From positions 1 to 49,173 of the forward strand of contig CAYFUW010000004.1 in NCBI GenBank assembly GCA_964346495.1: a DNA stretch of 49,173 nucleotides. The letters are read 5' to 3'. Under the pieces are notes generated by a model that had not been told where the DNA came from, did not search any database, and saw only the letters and a program-made list of their open reading frames with translations. This document shows, piece by piece, positions 18,432 to 26,418 of this stretch (position 1 is the stretch's first letter; every line of letters begins with the position of its first letter). The position numbers were made by a program, and so were the translations under genes. The stretch is from JBGZFC01 sp964346495. Its GTDB lineage: Bacteria; Bacteroidota; Bacteroidia; Bacteroidales; Dysgonomonadaceae.

Positions 18432-19220
18432 ATGCAAGAACAAAAGAATGAACAAAAGTACAAACCTGTTTACGTCGGTTTCGGCTCACTGAAAGGTGGC
18501 GTGGGTAAAAGCAGCATTGCCGAAATTTTGGCAAGCTACCTGTATTACGAGAAAAAAATCAATCTGTTTGTCGTTGATTGCGATTTTTCGCAATACAGTT
18601 TTTTCAATATGCGGGAAAGAGACAAACAGACCGTTCAAAATGGCAATTCCGCACTGTTGGAGCGAATGAAAAAACATTTTGAGAGTTTTGACAAAAATTC
18701 CTATTATATTCTCAAAAGTTCATCTGAAAGAGCTTTGCAAGATGCCGAAAGCTTTTTGGCGAAGCATTCTACCGAAAAGTTCGACTATGTCTTTTTCGAT
18801 TTGCCCGGCAGAGCTGATGATACGGCATTAGTAGGTTTAACGGTAGATATGGATTACGTAATTTCGCCCATAGAACCCGATCCGCAATCGCTTGTAGCCT
18901 GTATGACTTACGCCCTTGCCGTGCGTGATTTAGGTGTTTCACTGACAAGCAGTAAAATCCGTCAGATTTATATGCTTTGGAACAAAATCGACAAACGGGT
19001 CAATCCTGCCGTTATCGAGTTTTACGACCAAGAGATAGCTCGTCAGGAGTTGGGTATTCTCGACAGTCGGTTACCCCGCTCATCCCGTTTCAAAAAAGAG
19101 TTGACACCCGACAATCGGGACGTGTTCCGTTCCACCTACCTGCCACCCGACAAAAAGCTGCTCGCAGGGAGTAATATCGAAGAACTTGCCGAAGAAATAA
19201 TTAGAAAACTTACTCTGTAA
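18432..19220 (+). CDS. traA: ParA-family ATPase TraA
   Basis: This 262-residue ParA/MinD-type ATPase has the deviant Walker A KGGVGKS at 21-27, a VVDCDFSQ motif near 53 (A'-like) and VFFDLPGRADD near 115 (Walker B). In Bacteroides conjugative elements this gene opens the transfer operon and is called traA. Its role may be positioning the element or the secretion apparatus, by analogy with other ParA proteins. It follows the repeat-rich spacer, and a 48-bp spacer separates it from the next gene. Confidence 0.9.
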   Translation: MQEQKNEQKYKPVYVGFGSLKGGVGKSSIAEILASYLYYEKKINLFVVDCDFSQYSFFNMRERDKQTVQNGNSALLERMKKHFESFDKNSYYILKSSSERALQDAESFLAKHSTEKFDYVFFDLPGRADDTALVGLTVDMDYVISPIEPDPQSLVACMTYALAVRDLGVSLTSSKIRQIYMLWNKIDKRVNPAVIEFYDQEIARQELGILDSRLPRSSRFKKELTPDNRDVFRSTYLPPDKKLLAGSNIEELAEEIIRKLTL

Positions 19221-19268
19221 TGTAATAAATCAATCGTAAATCTAAAATCGTAAATTGTAAATCAAGAT
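19221..19268. repeat. Short tandem-like spacer repeat between traA and the next gene
   Basis: The spacer consists of imperfect copies of AATCGTAAAT: CAATCGTAAATC, AAATCGTAAATT and GTAAATC. Spacers of this composition are seen repeatedly in Bacteroidetes genomes. It is one of three repetitive spacers inside this tra operon. Its function is unknown. Confidence 0.5.
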
Positions 19269-19664
19269 ATGCCTACAATCGAAGAACAACGTAACAAAGC
19301 CATTGCCGAACAAATCCGCAAAATGGCAGGAATGGAACCGGAAGAAACATCCCAATCAAACACCGTTATTCCAAAACAGAAAACGGAAAAACCGAAAGAG
19401 AAGGCCCAAGAAATAGTTTCACAAATCGTAGATTTTGAAACCTATACGGAAACATTTCTCAATCCCTGCATAATTGAAAATCGTGTGTCTTTTTCGTTGA
19501 ATAGAGAAACACTCGACGTGTTTCGCCATATCCTGCACGATTTGCGTAGTAAAACCACGCTTTCTGCCTACATAGAAAATGTTTTGCGGGAGCATCTTTC
19601 CCGACACAAGGATACCATCGGCAAAGGCATCGAGAAAAACAGACGAAAACCCATTATCCCATAA
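19269..19664 (+). CDS. DUF3408-type conjugal transfer protein (traB/traC position)
   Basis: This 131-residue soluble protein has a polar N-terminal half rich in Glu, Lys and Gln. The C-terminal domain (about residues 55-118: DFETYTETFLNPCIIENRVSF, then FRHILHDLRSKTTLSAYIENVLREHL) fits the DUF3408 family found next to traA in Bacteroides elements. The C-terminal half looks like a small helical DNA-binding fold of the ribbon-helix-helix sort. Its exact role in transfer is not known. Nomenclature differs between elements, so I assign no symbol. Confidence 0.7.
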   Translation: MPTIEEQRNKAIAEQIRKMAGMEPEETSQSNTVIPKQKTEKPKEKAQEIVSQIVDFETYTETFLNPCIIENRVSFSLNRETLDVFRHILHDLRSKTTLSAYIENVLREHLSRHKDTIGKGIEKNRRKPIIP

Positions 19665-19676
19665 AACAGAACTACT

Positions 19677-20303
19677 ATGAATGCAATACCCTTACTTATA
19701 ATTATTATTGTACTGCTGTTAGTGTACATAATAATTTTTGAACACGACAAAAAAGCATCGAGAAACAAGCCGAACATGACTTCCGAAAATGTGCCAAAAG
19801 CAGAAAAGCAGATATCCGTTATCGGGAAAACCAAAACATCGTTTCCATCGCAAGAAACGGAAAGAAAGCCTAAGGAAGCCAATGAAAATCGGGTTGTGAA
19901 AACAGCTACATTTGCACCCGAAAGTCCAAGCGTGGACGATGAAAACGAGTTTCATCCGATTTCGCCCGAAAATGAAATAGATGAAAGCGTGATTGAAAAT
20001 GAAGAACTCAACATCCTTTTCGGCGAAGATATTCAAGTTTCCGACGAGAGCCTGACGACAAAAGAAATTCGTCAGATGCAACGAGCCGTCGAACGCAAAA
20101 CAGTTTCCGAACAAGAGAAAACATCGTTACAAAAGACGGCTCAAAAGCTGCGTGGCAGCGATTTTCTTGAAAAGTTGAAAATGCACGAAGCCATGCAGCA
20201 AGAACTCAGCACACAATTGATGCAGATTTTAGCCGGAAACGAAACATCGGAAGTTAAATCCCAAGTTGAAACATCATCGGAAAATTGGATGCAATTTTTA
20301 TAA
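19677..20303 (+). CDS. Conjugal transfer protein, DUF4122/TraD-like
   Basis: This 208-residue protein has one N-terminal membrane helix (about residues 4-22, IPLLIIIIVLLLVYIIIF). A long acidic disordered linker and a helical C-terminal domain (about 125-190: LTTKEIRQMQRAV, EQEKTSLQKTAQKLRGSDFL) follow. Position and layout fit the membrane-anchored protein (DUF4122, often labelled TraD) located before traE in Bacteroides elements. The family function is unknown. It starts 12 bp after the DUF3408 gene. A stem-loop at 20344-20396 follows it. Confidence 0.65.
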   Translation: MNAIPLLIIIIVLLLVYIIIFEHDKKASRNKPNMTSENVPKAEKQISVIGKTKTSFPSQETERKPKEANENRVVKTATFAPESPSVDDENEFHPISPENEIDESVIENEELNILFGEDIQVSDESLTTKEIRQMQRAVERKTVSEQEKTSLQKTAQKLRGSDFLEKLKMHEAMQQELSTQLMQILAGNETSEVKSQVETSSENWMQFL

Positions 20304-20340
20304 AGCCCAAAGTTAACCTTAATCTAAACCTTGAAAACAA

Positions 20341-20405
20341 GAGACGGAACAAGCCGCGTCAGCCAATCTAAACCTTAAATCTAAGGCTTGTTCCGTACTC
20401 TTTTT
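20341..20405 (+). terminator. Stem-loop with T-tract between traD-like gene and traE, possible attenuator
   Basis: ACGGAACAAGCC (20344-20355) pairs perfectly with GGCTTGTTCCGT (20385-20396). With one bulge the pairing extends by GAG/CTC outward, and a run of T (20400-20405) follows. The 29-nt loop contains CCTTA/TAAGG, whose right half overlaps the 3' arm, so an alternative fold is possible. Two AACCTTA-type leader motifs sit around it. It could end transcription after the traA block or act as a switch into traE-traQ. Confidence 0.65.
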
Positions 20406-20438
20406 AACCGACATTTCATAACCTTAAACATTAATATT

Positions 20439-20741
20439 ATGACAAAAAAGAAAATTTATCTTGTATTCACAATGGTGTTACTCTCTGCCGCCAACCTTCT
20501 CGCTCAGGGCGACGGCTCTGCCGGAATTAATGAAGCCACTAAAATGATAACCGGTTATTTCGACCCTGCCACCAAATTGATTTATGCCATTGGTGCTGTT
20601 GTAGGATTGATAGGCGGAGTAAAAGTGTACGGAAAATTCTCAGCCGGCGATCCCGATACGAGCAAAACGGCAGCATCGTGGTTCGGAGCTTGTGTATTTC
20701 TGATTGTGGCAGCTACCATTTTACGTTCATTCTTTTTGTAA
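20439..20741 (+). CDS. traE: Conjugal transfer protein TraE (DUF4134)
   Basis: I use the ATG at 20439 (MTKKKIYLVF, 100 residues); the longer frame runs into the leader. Seen: a signal peptide ending around LLAQ-GDG, then two hydrophobic helices (LIYAIGAVVGLIGGVKVYG and WFGACVFLIVAATILRSFFL) separated by a short polar turn (GDPDTSK). Small two-helix proteins at this position are DUF4134/TraE and resemble the VirB2-type pilin in size and topology. The overall role as a pilus or channel subunit is an inference from position. traF starts 2 bp after its stop. Confidence 0.85.
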   Translation: MTKKKIYLVFTMVLLSAANLLAQGDGSAGINEATKMITGYFDPATKLIYAIGAVVGLIGGVKVYGKFSAGDPDTSKTAASWFGACVFLIVAATILRSFFL

Positions 20742-20743
20742 AA

Positions 20744-21082
20744 ATGGCGGATTTCGAAATCAACAAAGGTATCGGCAGAACGGTAGAGTTCAAAGGACTG
20801 AAATCTCAATACCTGTTTATTTTCGTGGGCGGGTTGTTAGCTGATTTCATCCTTGTCGTTGTCCTTTACATGTTCGGCGTAAGCCAATCACTCTGTTTGG
20901 TCTTGGGCGTATCGGGTGCCACCGTGTTGGTGTGGCAAACTTTCGCCATGAACCGCAAATACGGAGAGTACGGCTTAATGAAACGCCGTGCGGTGGGTTA
21001 TCATCCCCGCTATTTGATTTGTCGTCGTTCGGTGTGCCGTCTTATACAAAAATCTAACCGCAAGAAAGGAGCAACTCGATGA
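20744..21082 (+). CDS. traF: Conjugal transfer protein TraF (DUF4133)
   Basis: This 112-residue protein starts at ATG 20744 (MADFEINKGIGRTVEFKGLKSQY). Two closely spaced transmembrane helices (about residues 26-67) are followed by a basic cytoplasmic tail rich in Arg. This is the DUF4133/TraF layout and is comparable with VirB3. Its last codons overlap the traG start by four bases (ATGA), so translation is coupled to the VirB4-like ATPase, as in other type IV systems where VirB3 and VirB4 cooperate. Confidence 0.85.
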   Translation: MADFEINKGIGRTVEFKGLKSQYLFIFVGGLLADFILVVVLYMFGVSQSLCLVLGVSGATVLVWQTFAMNRKYGEYGLMKRRAVGYHPRYLICRRSVCRLIQKSNRKKGATR

Positions 21083-23607
21083 GAAACATCAGCAAGAAAA
21101 GCCGATTGGAAGATAAGTTCCCGCTTTTGGCGATTGAAGGCGATTGCATCGTATCGAAAGATGCCGATGTAACCGTTGCCTTCTCGTTGGAACTGCCCGA
21201 ACTTTTTACCCTTACATCGCCCGAATACGAAATAATGCACGCCACTTGGAACAAAGCCGTGCGTGTATTGCCCGATTACAGCATTTTGCATAAGCAGGAT
21301 TGGTTTATCAAAGAGAATTACCGTTCCGATTTCGGCAAGGAAAATCTCTCATTTTTGAGCCGTTCGTATGAAAGACATTTCAATGAACGTCCGTTTCTCA
21401 ACCATTCCGTATTTCTCTATCTGACCAAAACCACCAAACAACGAATGGCACAACAGAGCGATTTCAGCACTTTGTGCAGGGGAACTATTTTACCCAAAGA
21501 GATAAAAGACAAAGAGACCATCGGTCGATTTTTGGAAAGCGTGGATCAGTTCGAGCGGATTATTAACGACAGCGGAATAATGCAACTTACCCGTATTTCG
21601 GCAGACGATATTTGTGGGACGAATAGAAAAAGGGGACTATTAGACCGCTATTTTACACTAAATGAAGCGGAGCAGGCATCTTTGGCAGATATAAAACTCG
21701 GAGCGTCGGAAGTGAAAATAGGCGACAATATACTCTGCCTTCACACGCTTAGCGATACCGATGATTTGCCGACAAATGTCAGCACCGACAGTCGTTATGA
21801 AAAACTGTCCACCGACCGCTCGGATTGCCGGCTATCTTTTGCCGCACCCGTGGGATTGTTACTTTCGTGCAACCATATCTACAATCAATATCTGTTTATC
21901 GGAGATAGCGATGAAAACTTGCGAAACTTCGAGAAGCAAGCTCGCAATATGCTTTCGTTGGCAAGATATTCTCGTTCCAACCAAATCAATCGGGAGTGGA
22001 TAGAAGAGTATCTGAACGTGGCACATTCGCAAGGTTTGACTTCCATTAAAGCACACTTCAACGTGTTGGCGTGGAGCGATGACAAAGAAGAACTCAAACA
22101 GATAAAAAACGATGTCGGTTCGGCTCTTGCCCTTATGGAATGCCGTCCACGACACAATACCGTAGATGCCGGAACGCTCTATTGGGCGGCAATGCCGGGT
22201 AATGCAGGCGATTTCCCCGCCGAAGAGAGTTTCTTTACCTTTATCGAACAGGCACTCTGTTTCTTTACCGGAGAGACCAACTACAAAAGTTCGCCGTCGC
22301 CTTTCGGTATTAAAATGGCGGACAGGCTCACGGGAAAACCGCTGCATTTGGATATTTCCGATTTGCCGATGAAAAAAGGCGTTATCACGAATCGAAATAA
22401 ATTTATTTTAGGACCATCGGGAAGCGGAAAATCCTTTTTTACCAACCACATGGTACGCCAATACTACGAACAAGGTACACACGTACTGCTCGTGGATACG
22501 GGAAACTCGTATCAGGGACTTTGCTCGTTGATTAACCGTAAAACAAAAGGAGAAGACGGTATTTATTACACCTATACCGATGAAAATCCTATTTCGTTTA
22601 ATCCGTTTTATACCGATGACTATGTTTATGACGTGGAAAAACGGGAAAGTATCTCTACGCTTTTGTTAACGCTATGGAAAAGCGAAGACGAAAAGATTTC
22701 CAAAACGGAAGCGGGCGAATTGGGTTCTGCCGTGAACGTGTATCTTGACCTTATCCGTGAAAACAGAGAGATTGTGCCCGGATTTAATTCGTTTTACGAA
22801 TTTCTCAGGGATACTTATCGAAATGATTTGGAAAACAGGGACATCAAAGTAACCAAAGAAGATTTCAATATCGATAATCTTTTGACTACGCTCAAACAGT
22901 ACTACAAAGGCGGTCGCTACGACTTTCTGCTCAATTCCGATAAAAACATCGACTTGTTATCCAAACGCTTTATAGTGTTTGAGATTGATGCGGTAAAAGA
23001 CAATAAAGACCTATTTCCGGTGGTAACCATTATCATTATGGAAGTCTTTATCAATAAGATGCGACGCTTGAAAGGCATTCGCAAGATGATACTGATTGAA
23101 GAAGCGTGGAAAGCCATTGCATCGGCAAATATGGCTGATTATATCAAGTATCTCTACAAAACCGTCCGCAAATATTTTGGAGAAGCCATTGTGGTAACGC
23201 AGGAAGTGGACGATATTATACAAAGTCCTATCGTGAAAGAGAGTATCATCAATAACTCGGACTGTAAAATCCTGTTAGACCAACGCAAGTATGCCAATAA
23301 GTTCGACAGCATACAGAACTTGTTGGGTCTGACAGAAAAAGAGAAGTCGCAAATCCTTTCCATTAACATGAACAACGACGGCGGCAGGCTCTATAAAGAA
23401 GTGTGGATTGGTTTGGGTGGGACACAATCTGCCGTTTATGCCACCGAAGTTTCCACCGAAGAGTATTTGACCTATACCACCGAAGAGACCGAAAAAATGG
23501 AAGTGCTCAATTTAGCGGAAAAACTCGACGGCAACATCGAACAGGCAATCAAACAACTTGCTGAAAAGGCAAGGGAGAAAAGAAATGGAAATAAATCAAA
23601 TCAATAA
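21079..23607 (+). CDS. traG: Conjugation ATPase TraG (VirB4-like)
   Basis: This 842-residue ATPase powers assembly of, or transport through, the mating channel. The N-terminal domain (about 1-400) is the VirB4-type membrane-associated region. Walker A GPSGSGKS is near residue 445, followed by FFTNHMVRQYYEQGTHVLLVD. Walker B (MILIEEAWKAIAS) is near 670, and the motif VVTQEVDDI follows. It overlaps traF. The following traI starts 19 bp after its stop. No separate traH was found. Confidence 0.93.
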   Translation: MRNISKKSRLEDKFPLLAIEGDCIVSKDADVTVAFSLELPELFTLTSPEYEIMHATWNKAVRVLPDYSILHKQDWFIKENYRSDFGKENLSFLSRSYERHFNERPFLNHSVFLYLTKTTKQRMAQQSDFSTLCRGTILPKEIKDKETIGRFLESVDQFERIINDSGIMQLTRISADDICGTNRKRGLLDRYFTLNEAEQASLADIKLGASEVKIGDNILCLHTLSDTDDLPTNVSTDSRYEKLSTDRSDCRLSFAAPVGLLLSCNHIYNQYLFIGDSDENLRNFEKQARNMLSLARYSRSNQINREWIEEYLNVAHSQGLTSIKAHFNVLAWSDDKEELKQIKNDVGSALALMECRPRHNTVDAGTLYWAAMPGNAGDFPAEESFFTFIEQALCFFTGETNYKSSPSPFGIKMADRLTGKPLHLDISDLPMKKGVITNRNKFILGPSGSGKSFFTNHMVRQYYEQGTHVLLVDTGNSYQGLCSLINRKTKGEDGIYYTYTDENPISFNPFYTDDYVYDVEKRESISTLLLTLWKSEDEKISKTEAGELGSAVNVYLDLIRENREIVPGFNSFYEFLRDTYRNDLENRDIKVTKEDFNIDNLLTTLKQYYKGGRYDFLLNSDKNIDLLSKRFIVFEIDAVKDNKDLFPVVTIIIMEVFINKMRRLKGIRKMILIEEAWKAIASANMADYIKYLYKTVRKYFGEAIVVTQEVDDIIQSPIVKESIINNSDCKILLDQRKYANKFDSIQNLLGLTEKEKSQILSINMNNDGGRLYKEVWIGLGGTQSAVYATEVSTEEYLTYTTEETEKMEVLNLAEKLDGNIEQAIKQLAEKAREKRNGNKSNQ

Positions 23608-23626
23608 TCTTTTAATAATTATCATC

Positions 23627-24256
23627 ATGAAAACAAAACTTTCTCTTATTCTATTGGCTTTTGCCCTTTGTTTCGGGACAGCCAACGCCCAATGGGTGGT
23701 AACTGACCCGGGTAACTTTGCAGGTAATATCGCTAACTCGGTTAAAGAGATAGCCACGGCAAGTAAAACCGTAAAAAATACCCTGAACGGATTTAAAGAA
23801 GTGGAAAAACTCTACAACGACACCAAAAAGTATTACGATGCCCTTAAAAAAGTAAACAACTTAATCGGCGATGCTTACAAAGTTAAGGAAACATTGGTTA
23901 TGGTGGGCGACATCACGGGAATTTACGTGGATGCTTACAAACGAATGCTTTCCGATACCAACTTTCGTCCAACCGAACTTGCTGCTATGGCATCGGGTTA
24001 TGCCCGATTGCTTGAATTGAGCGGCGAGTCAATCAAAGAATTGAAAGCAATAGTGCAAAACGGCTCTTTCTCGATGAACGACAAGGAACGTATGGATATG
24101 ATTAATGCTATCTATGAACAGGTAAAAGAGTACAAAGCAATCACATCCTATTACACTCGCAAAAACATCTCGGTCAGCTACGTTCGTGCCAAGAAAAAAG
24201 ACGATACTCGTCGTGTACAGGAACTTTACGGTATGGATGAACATAGATTTTGGTAA
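23627..24256 (+). CDS. traI: Conjugal transfer protein TraI (DUF4141)
   Basis: ATG at 23627 (MKTKLSLILLAFALCFGTANAQ) gives a 209-residue protein with a clear signal peptide cleaved near ANA-Q. The mature part is helical: repeated hydrophobic heptads around FAGNIANSVKEIATASKTVKNTLNG, and a C-terminal RKNISVSYVRAKKKDD. It matches the DUF4141/TraI family, thought to be a periplasmic VirB5-like component. The upstream part of the longer frame lies inside traG and was not used. A repetitive spacer separates it from traJ. Confidence 0.85.
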   Translation: MKTKLSLILLAFALCFGTANAQWVVTDPGNFAGNIANSVKEIATASKTVKNTLNGFKEVEKLYNDTKKYYDALKKVNNLIGDAYKVKETLVMVGDITGIYVDAYKRMLSDTNFRPTELAAMASGYARLLELSGESIKELKAIVQNGSFSMNDKERMDMINAIYEQVKEYKAITSYYTRKNISVSYVRAKKKDDTRRVQELYGMDEHRFW

Positions 24257-24261
24257 ATAAA

Positions 24262-24339
24262 AGTAAACAAGTTGACGAGTAAACGAGTCAAAGCGATAGA
24301 CAAAATGCTGAAAATAAAGATAATCGCATCTTGTTTACT
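24262..24339. repeat. Inverted repeat in the traI-traJ spacer
   Basis: AGTAAACAAG (24262-24271) is the exact complement of CTTGTTTACT (24330-24339), with GAGTAAACGAG and CTTGTAAACTC related to them on the inside. Words such as GTTTACTTGT are recurrent in Bacteroidetes intergenic spacers. It has no T-run, so it is probably not a terminator. The spacer between the traI stop and the traJ start is 112 bp with no gene. Confidence 0.6.
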
Positions 24340-24368
24340 TGTAAACTCATCCACTAAAAACTAATAAT

Positions 24369-25403
24369 ATGGATTTTAACAGCCTACACGAGTTGTTACG
24401 TACAACGTACAACGAGATGATACCCTTATCATCACAATTGACGGGTGTCGCCAAAGGAATTGCTGGATTGGGTGCGTTGTTTTACATAGCGATGCGAGTA
24501 TGGGCATCGTTGGCACGTGCCGAACCCATTGACGTGTATCCCTTGCTACGACCTTTTGCATTGGGATTGTGCATCCTGTTTTTCTCGCCGTTGGTTTTGG
24601 GAAGTATCAATGCCGTATTAAGTCCGATAGTAAAAGGTACGGAACAGATGGTAAAACAGCAAAACAATGAAGTACAGACATTGAAACAGAAACGAGATGA
24701 TTTGCAATACGAAGCACTCTTGCGAAATCCCGAAACGGCATATTTGGCAGACCAAGCCAAATGGGACGAGAAAATCGAAGAAATGGGAATCATCGGTGTA
24801 TCCGATGCAGTTACCATTGCAGGAATGTATGCTGAAAGAGCAGCTTACAATACCAAAAAATGGATGATGGAAAAGGTCTATGAACTGTTGGAACTTTTGT
24901 ATCAAGCTGCGGGATTAGTCATCGACACGGTTCGAACTTTCTTTTTGATTGTCCTATCTATTTTAGGACCAATTGTATTTGCCATTGGCATGTGGGATGG
25001 ATTGGGCGGTTCAATAACGGCTTGGTTCAGCAGGTATATTTCCGTCTATTTGTGGTTGCCCGTGAGTAGTATCTTGACTGCTCTTTTGACAAAGATACAG
25101 GTGTTAATGCTACAAAAAGACATCGCCATGTTGGAAGACCCTAACTTTATTGCCGACGGAAGCAATTGGTATTACATCGTTTTCTTTCTTATCGGTATCG
25201 TGGGTTATTTTACCGTACCCACCATAGCAGGATGGATTATCGAAGCAGGCGGTGGTATGGGCAATTACAGCAAAAACCTGAGTGAACAGGCAAAACATGC
25301 CGGAAACAAAGCCGTAACAGGCGGAAAAGCGACGGCTGCGGCAGGCGGTGCAGTGGCAGGAAATGTTGCCGGACGCATTCGCGGAATGCTCAAAAAGAAG
25401 TAA
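24369..25403 (+). CDS. traJ: Conjugal transfer protein TraJ (VirB6-like membrane protein)
   Basis: This 344-residue polytopic membrane protein has hydrophobic segments near residues 25-45, 52-78, 180-215, 220-245 and 265-290. A long polar helical stretch rich in Gln, Lys and Arg (about 95-150) lies between the first and second groups. The tail is Ala/Gly-rich and ends in a run of basic residues. This is the topology of TraJ in Bacteroides elements, which is analogous to VirB6. It is followed immediately by a GC-rich palindromic spacer (25404-25508). Confidence 0.85.
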   Translation: MDFNSLHELLRTTYNEMIPLSSQLTGVAKGIAGLGALFYIAMRVWASLARAEPIDVYPLLRPFALGLCILFFSPLVLGSINAVLSPIVKGTEQMVKQQNNEVQTLKQKRDDLQYEALLRNPETAYLADQAKWDEKIEEMGIIGVSDAVTIAGMYAERAAYNTKKWMMEKVYELLELLYQAAGLVIDTVRTFFLIVLSILGPIVFAIGMWDGLGGSITAWFSRYISVYLWLPVSSILTALLTKIQVLMLQKDIAMLEDPNFIADGSNWYYIVFFLIGIVGYFTVPTIAGWIIEAGGGMGNYSKNLSEQAKHAGNKAVTGGKATAAAGGAVAGNVAGRIRGMLKKK

Positions 25404-25508
25404 AGCCCCCTAAATCCCCCGAAGGGGGACTTTGGGAAAGCCAAATCATTAACCATTTCAAAAAAGGTTCCCCGCCGTTTTCCCCCTTTGGGGGGAATAA
25501 AAGGGGCT
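25404..25508. repeat. Palindromic MITE-like spacer element between traJ and traK
   Basis: The two ends of this 105-bp spacer are imperfect inverted copies of each other: AGCCCC at 25404 matches GGGGCT at 25508. Each arm also contains its own small hairpin (CCCCC-GAA-GGGGG at 25416-25428 and a CCCCC/GGGGG pair at 25482-25495). Spacers of this kind give the familiar spurious peptide PFGGFRG when read in reverse and are scattered in many Bacteroidetes genomes. It is 3' of the traJ stop and 6 bp before traK. Confidence 0.7.
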
Positions 25509-25514
25509 AATATT

Positions 25515-26138
25515 ATGGAATTCAAATCATTAAAAAACATCGAAACATCCTTTAAGCAGATACGCTTGTACGCATTGATTTTTGTTGTTCTCTGTTTGTG
25601 TGTCTGCGGATACGCACTCTATCAATCATACAGTTTTGCCGAGAAACAACGAGAAAAAGTATATGTTTTGGACAACGGAAAATCGTTGATATTGGCACTT
25701 TCGCAAAATGCGGAAGCCAATCGTCCGGTAGAAGCAAGGGAACACATAAGACGTTTTCACGAACTCTTTTTTACCGTTGCACCCGACAAAAATGCCATTG
25801 AAAGCAATATGAAACGTGCCTTTATGCTTGCCGACAAGTCTGCATACAATTACTATAAAGATTTAATGGAAAAAGGGTATTTCACACGAATAATTTCGGG
25901 AAATATCAACCAACGCATCGAAATAGACAGCATCGTGTGCAACTTCGAGAACTATCCTTACAAGGCAAAAACATTTGCTCGGCAATACATTATTCGTCAA
26001 AGCAACATCACGGAGCGTTCGCTTATAACCGATTGCGAACTGATTAACTCGGTGCGTTCCGACAATAATCCGCAAGGATTTACTTTGGAACGTTTCGTTG
26101 TATTGCAAAATCAAGACATTCAAACCATAAAGCGATGA
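25515..26138 (+). CDS. traK: Conjugal transfer protein TraK (VirB8-like)
   Basis: This 207-residue protein starts at ATG 25515 (MEFKSLKNIETSF). One transmembrane helix at about residues 17-37 is followed by a periplasmic domain with the conserved REHIRRFHELFFTVAP, RAFMLADKSAYNYYKDLMEKGY and DSIVCNFENYPYKAKTFARQYI segments. This is TraK of Bacteroides conjugative elements, a VirB8 analogue that scaffolds the channel. Its stop overlaps the traL start by four bases (ATGA). Confidence 0.88.
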   Translation: MEFKSLKNIETSFKQIRLYALIFVVLCLCVCGYALYQSYSFAEKQREKVYVLDNGKSLILALSQNAEANRPVEAREHIRRFHELFFTVAPDKNAIESNMKRAFMLADKSAYNYYKDLMEKGYFTRIISGNINQRIEIDSIVCNFENYPYKAKTFARQYIIRQSNITERSLITDCELINSVRSDNNPQGFTLERFVVLQNQDIQTIKR

Positions 26139-26407
26139 AACGAGCCTATTTAAAATTGCACTTGTGGCTTAAAGCAGGGTGCGAGCGACTGACTATACGT
26201 CAGCGACGAATAATTCTGATAACCGTGTGCAGTATTTATTTTATCAGTTGTATCGGATTGATTATACCGATGTTTATTCCTGAAAAGAAAACCGAAAAAA
26301 CGGAACAGACCGAAATAATCAAACAAGACGTGCCGGAACTGATAGATACACCGATACTGAAAGACAGTTTGTATCAGACAGAAAATTTTGAACAATCAAC
26401 TACCTAA
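26135..26407 (+). CDS. traL: Conjugal transfer protein TraL (DUF3989)
   Basis: This 90-residue single-pass membrane protein has a basic N-terminus (KLHLWLKAGCERLTIRQRR), one helix (about 26-47: IILITVCSIYFISCIGLIIP) and a polar Glu/Lys tail. This is the DUF3989/TraL layout at the standard position between traK and traM. It has no known enzymatic motif. The start overlaps traK and traM begins 11 bp after its stop. Confidence 0.8.
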   Translation: MKRAYLKLHLWLKAGCERLTIRQRRIILITVCSIYFISCIGLIIPMFIPEKKTEKTEQTEIIKQDVPELIDTPILKDSLYQTENFEQSTT

Positions 26408-26418
26408 AATCAATAACT

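Noticed and set aside
25265..25540. Minus frame of 91 residues across the traJ end
   Set aside because: It reads the GC-rich palindromic spacer (PFGGFRG-type peptide) and the antisense of traJ.
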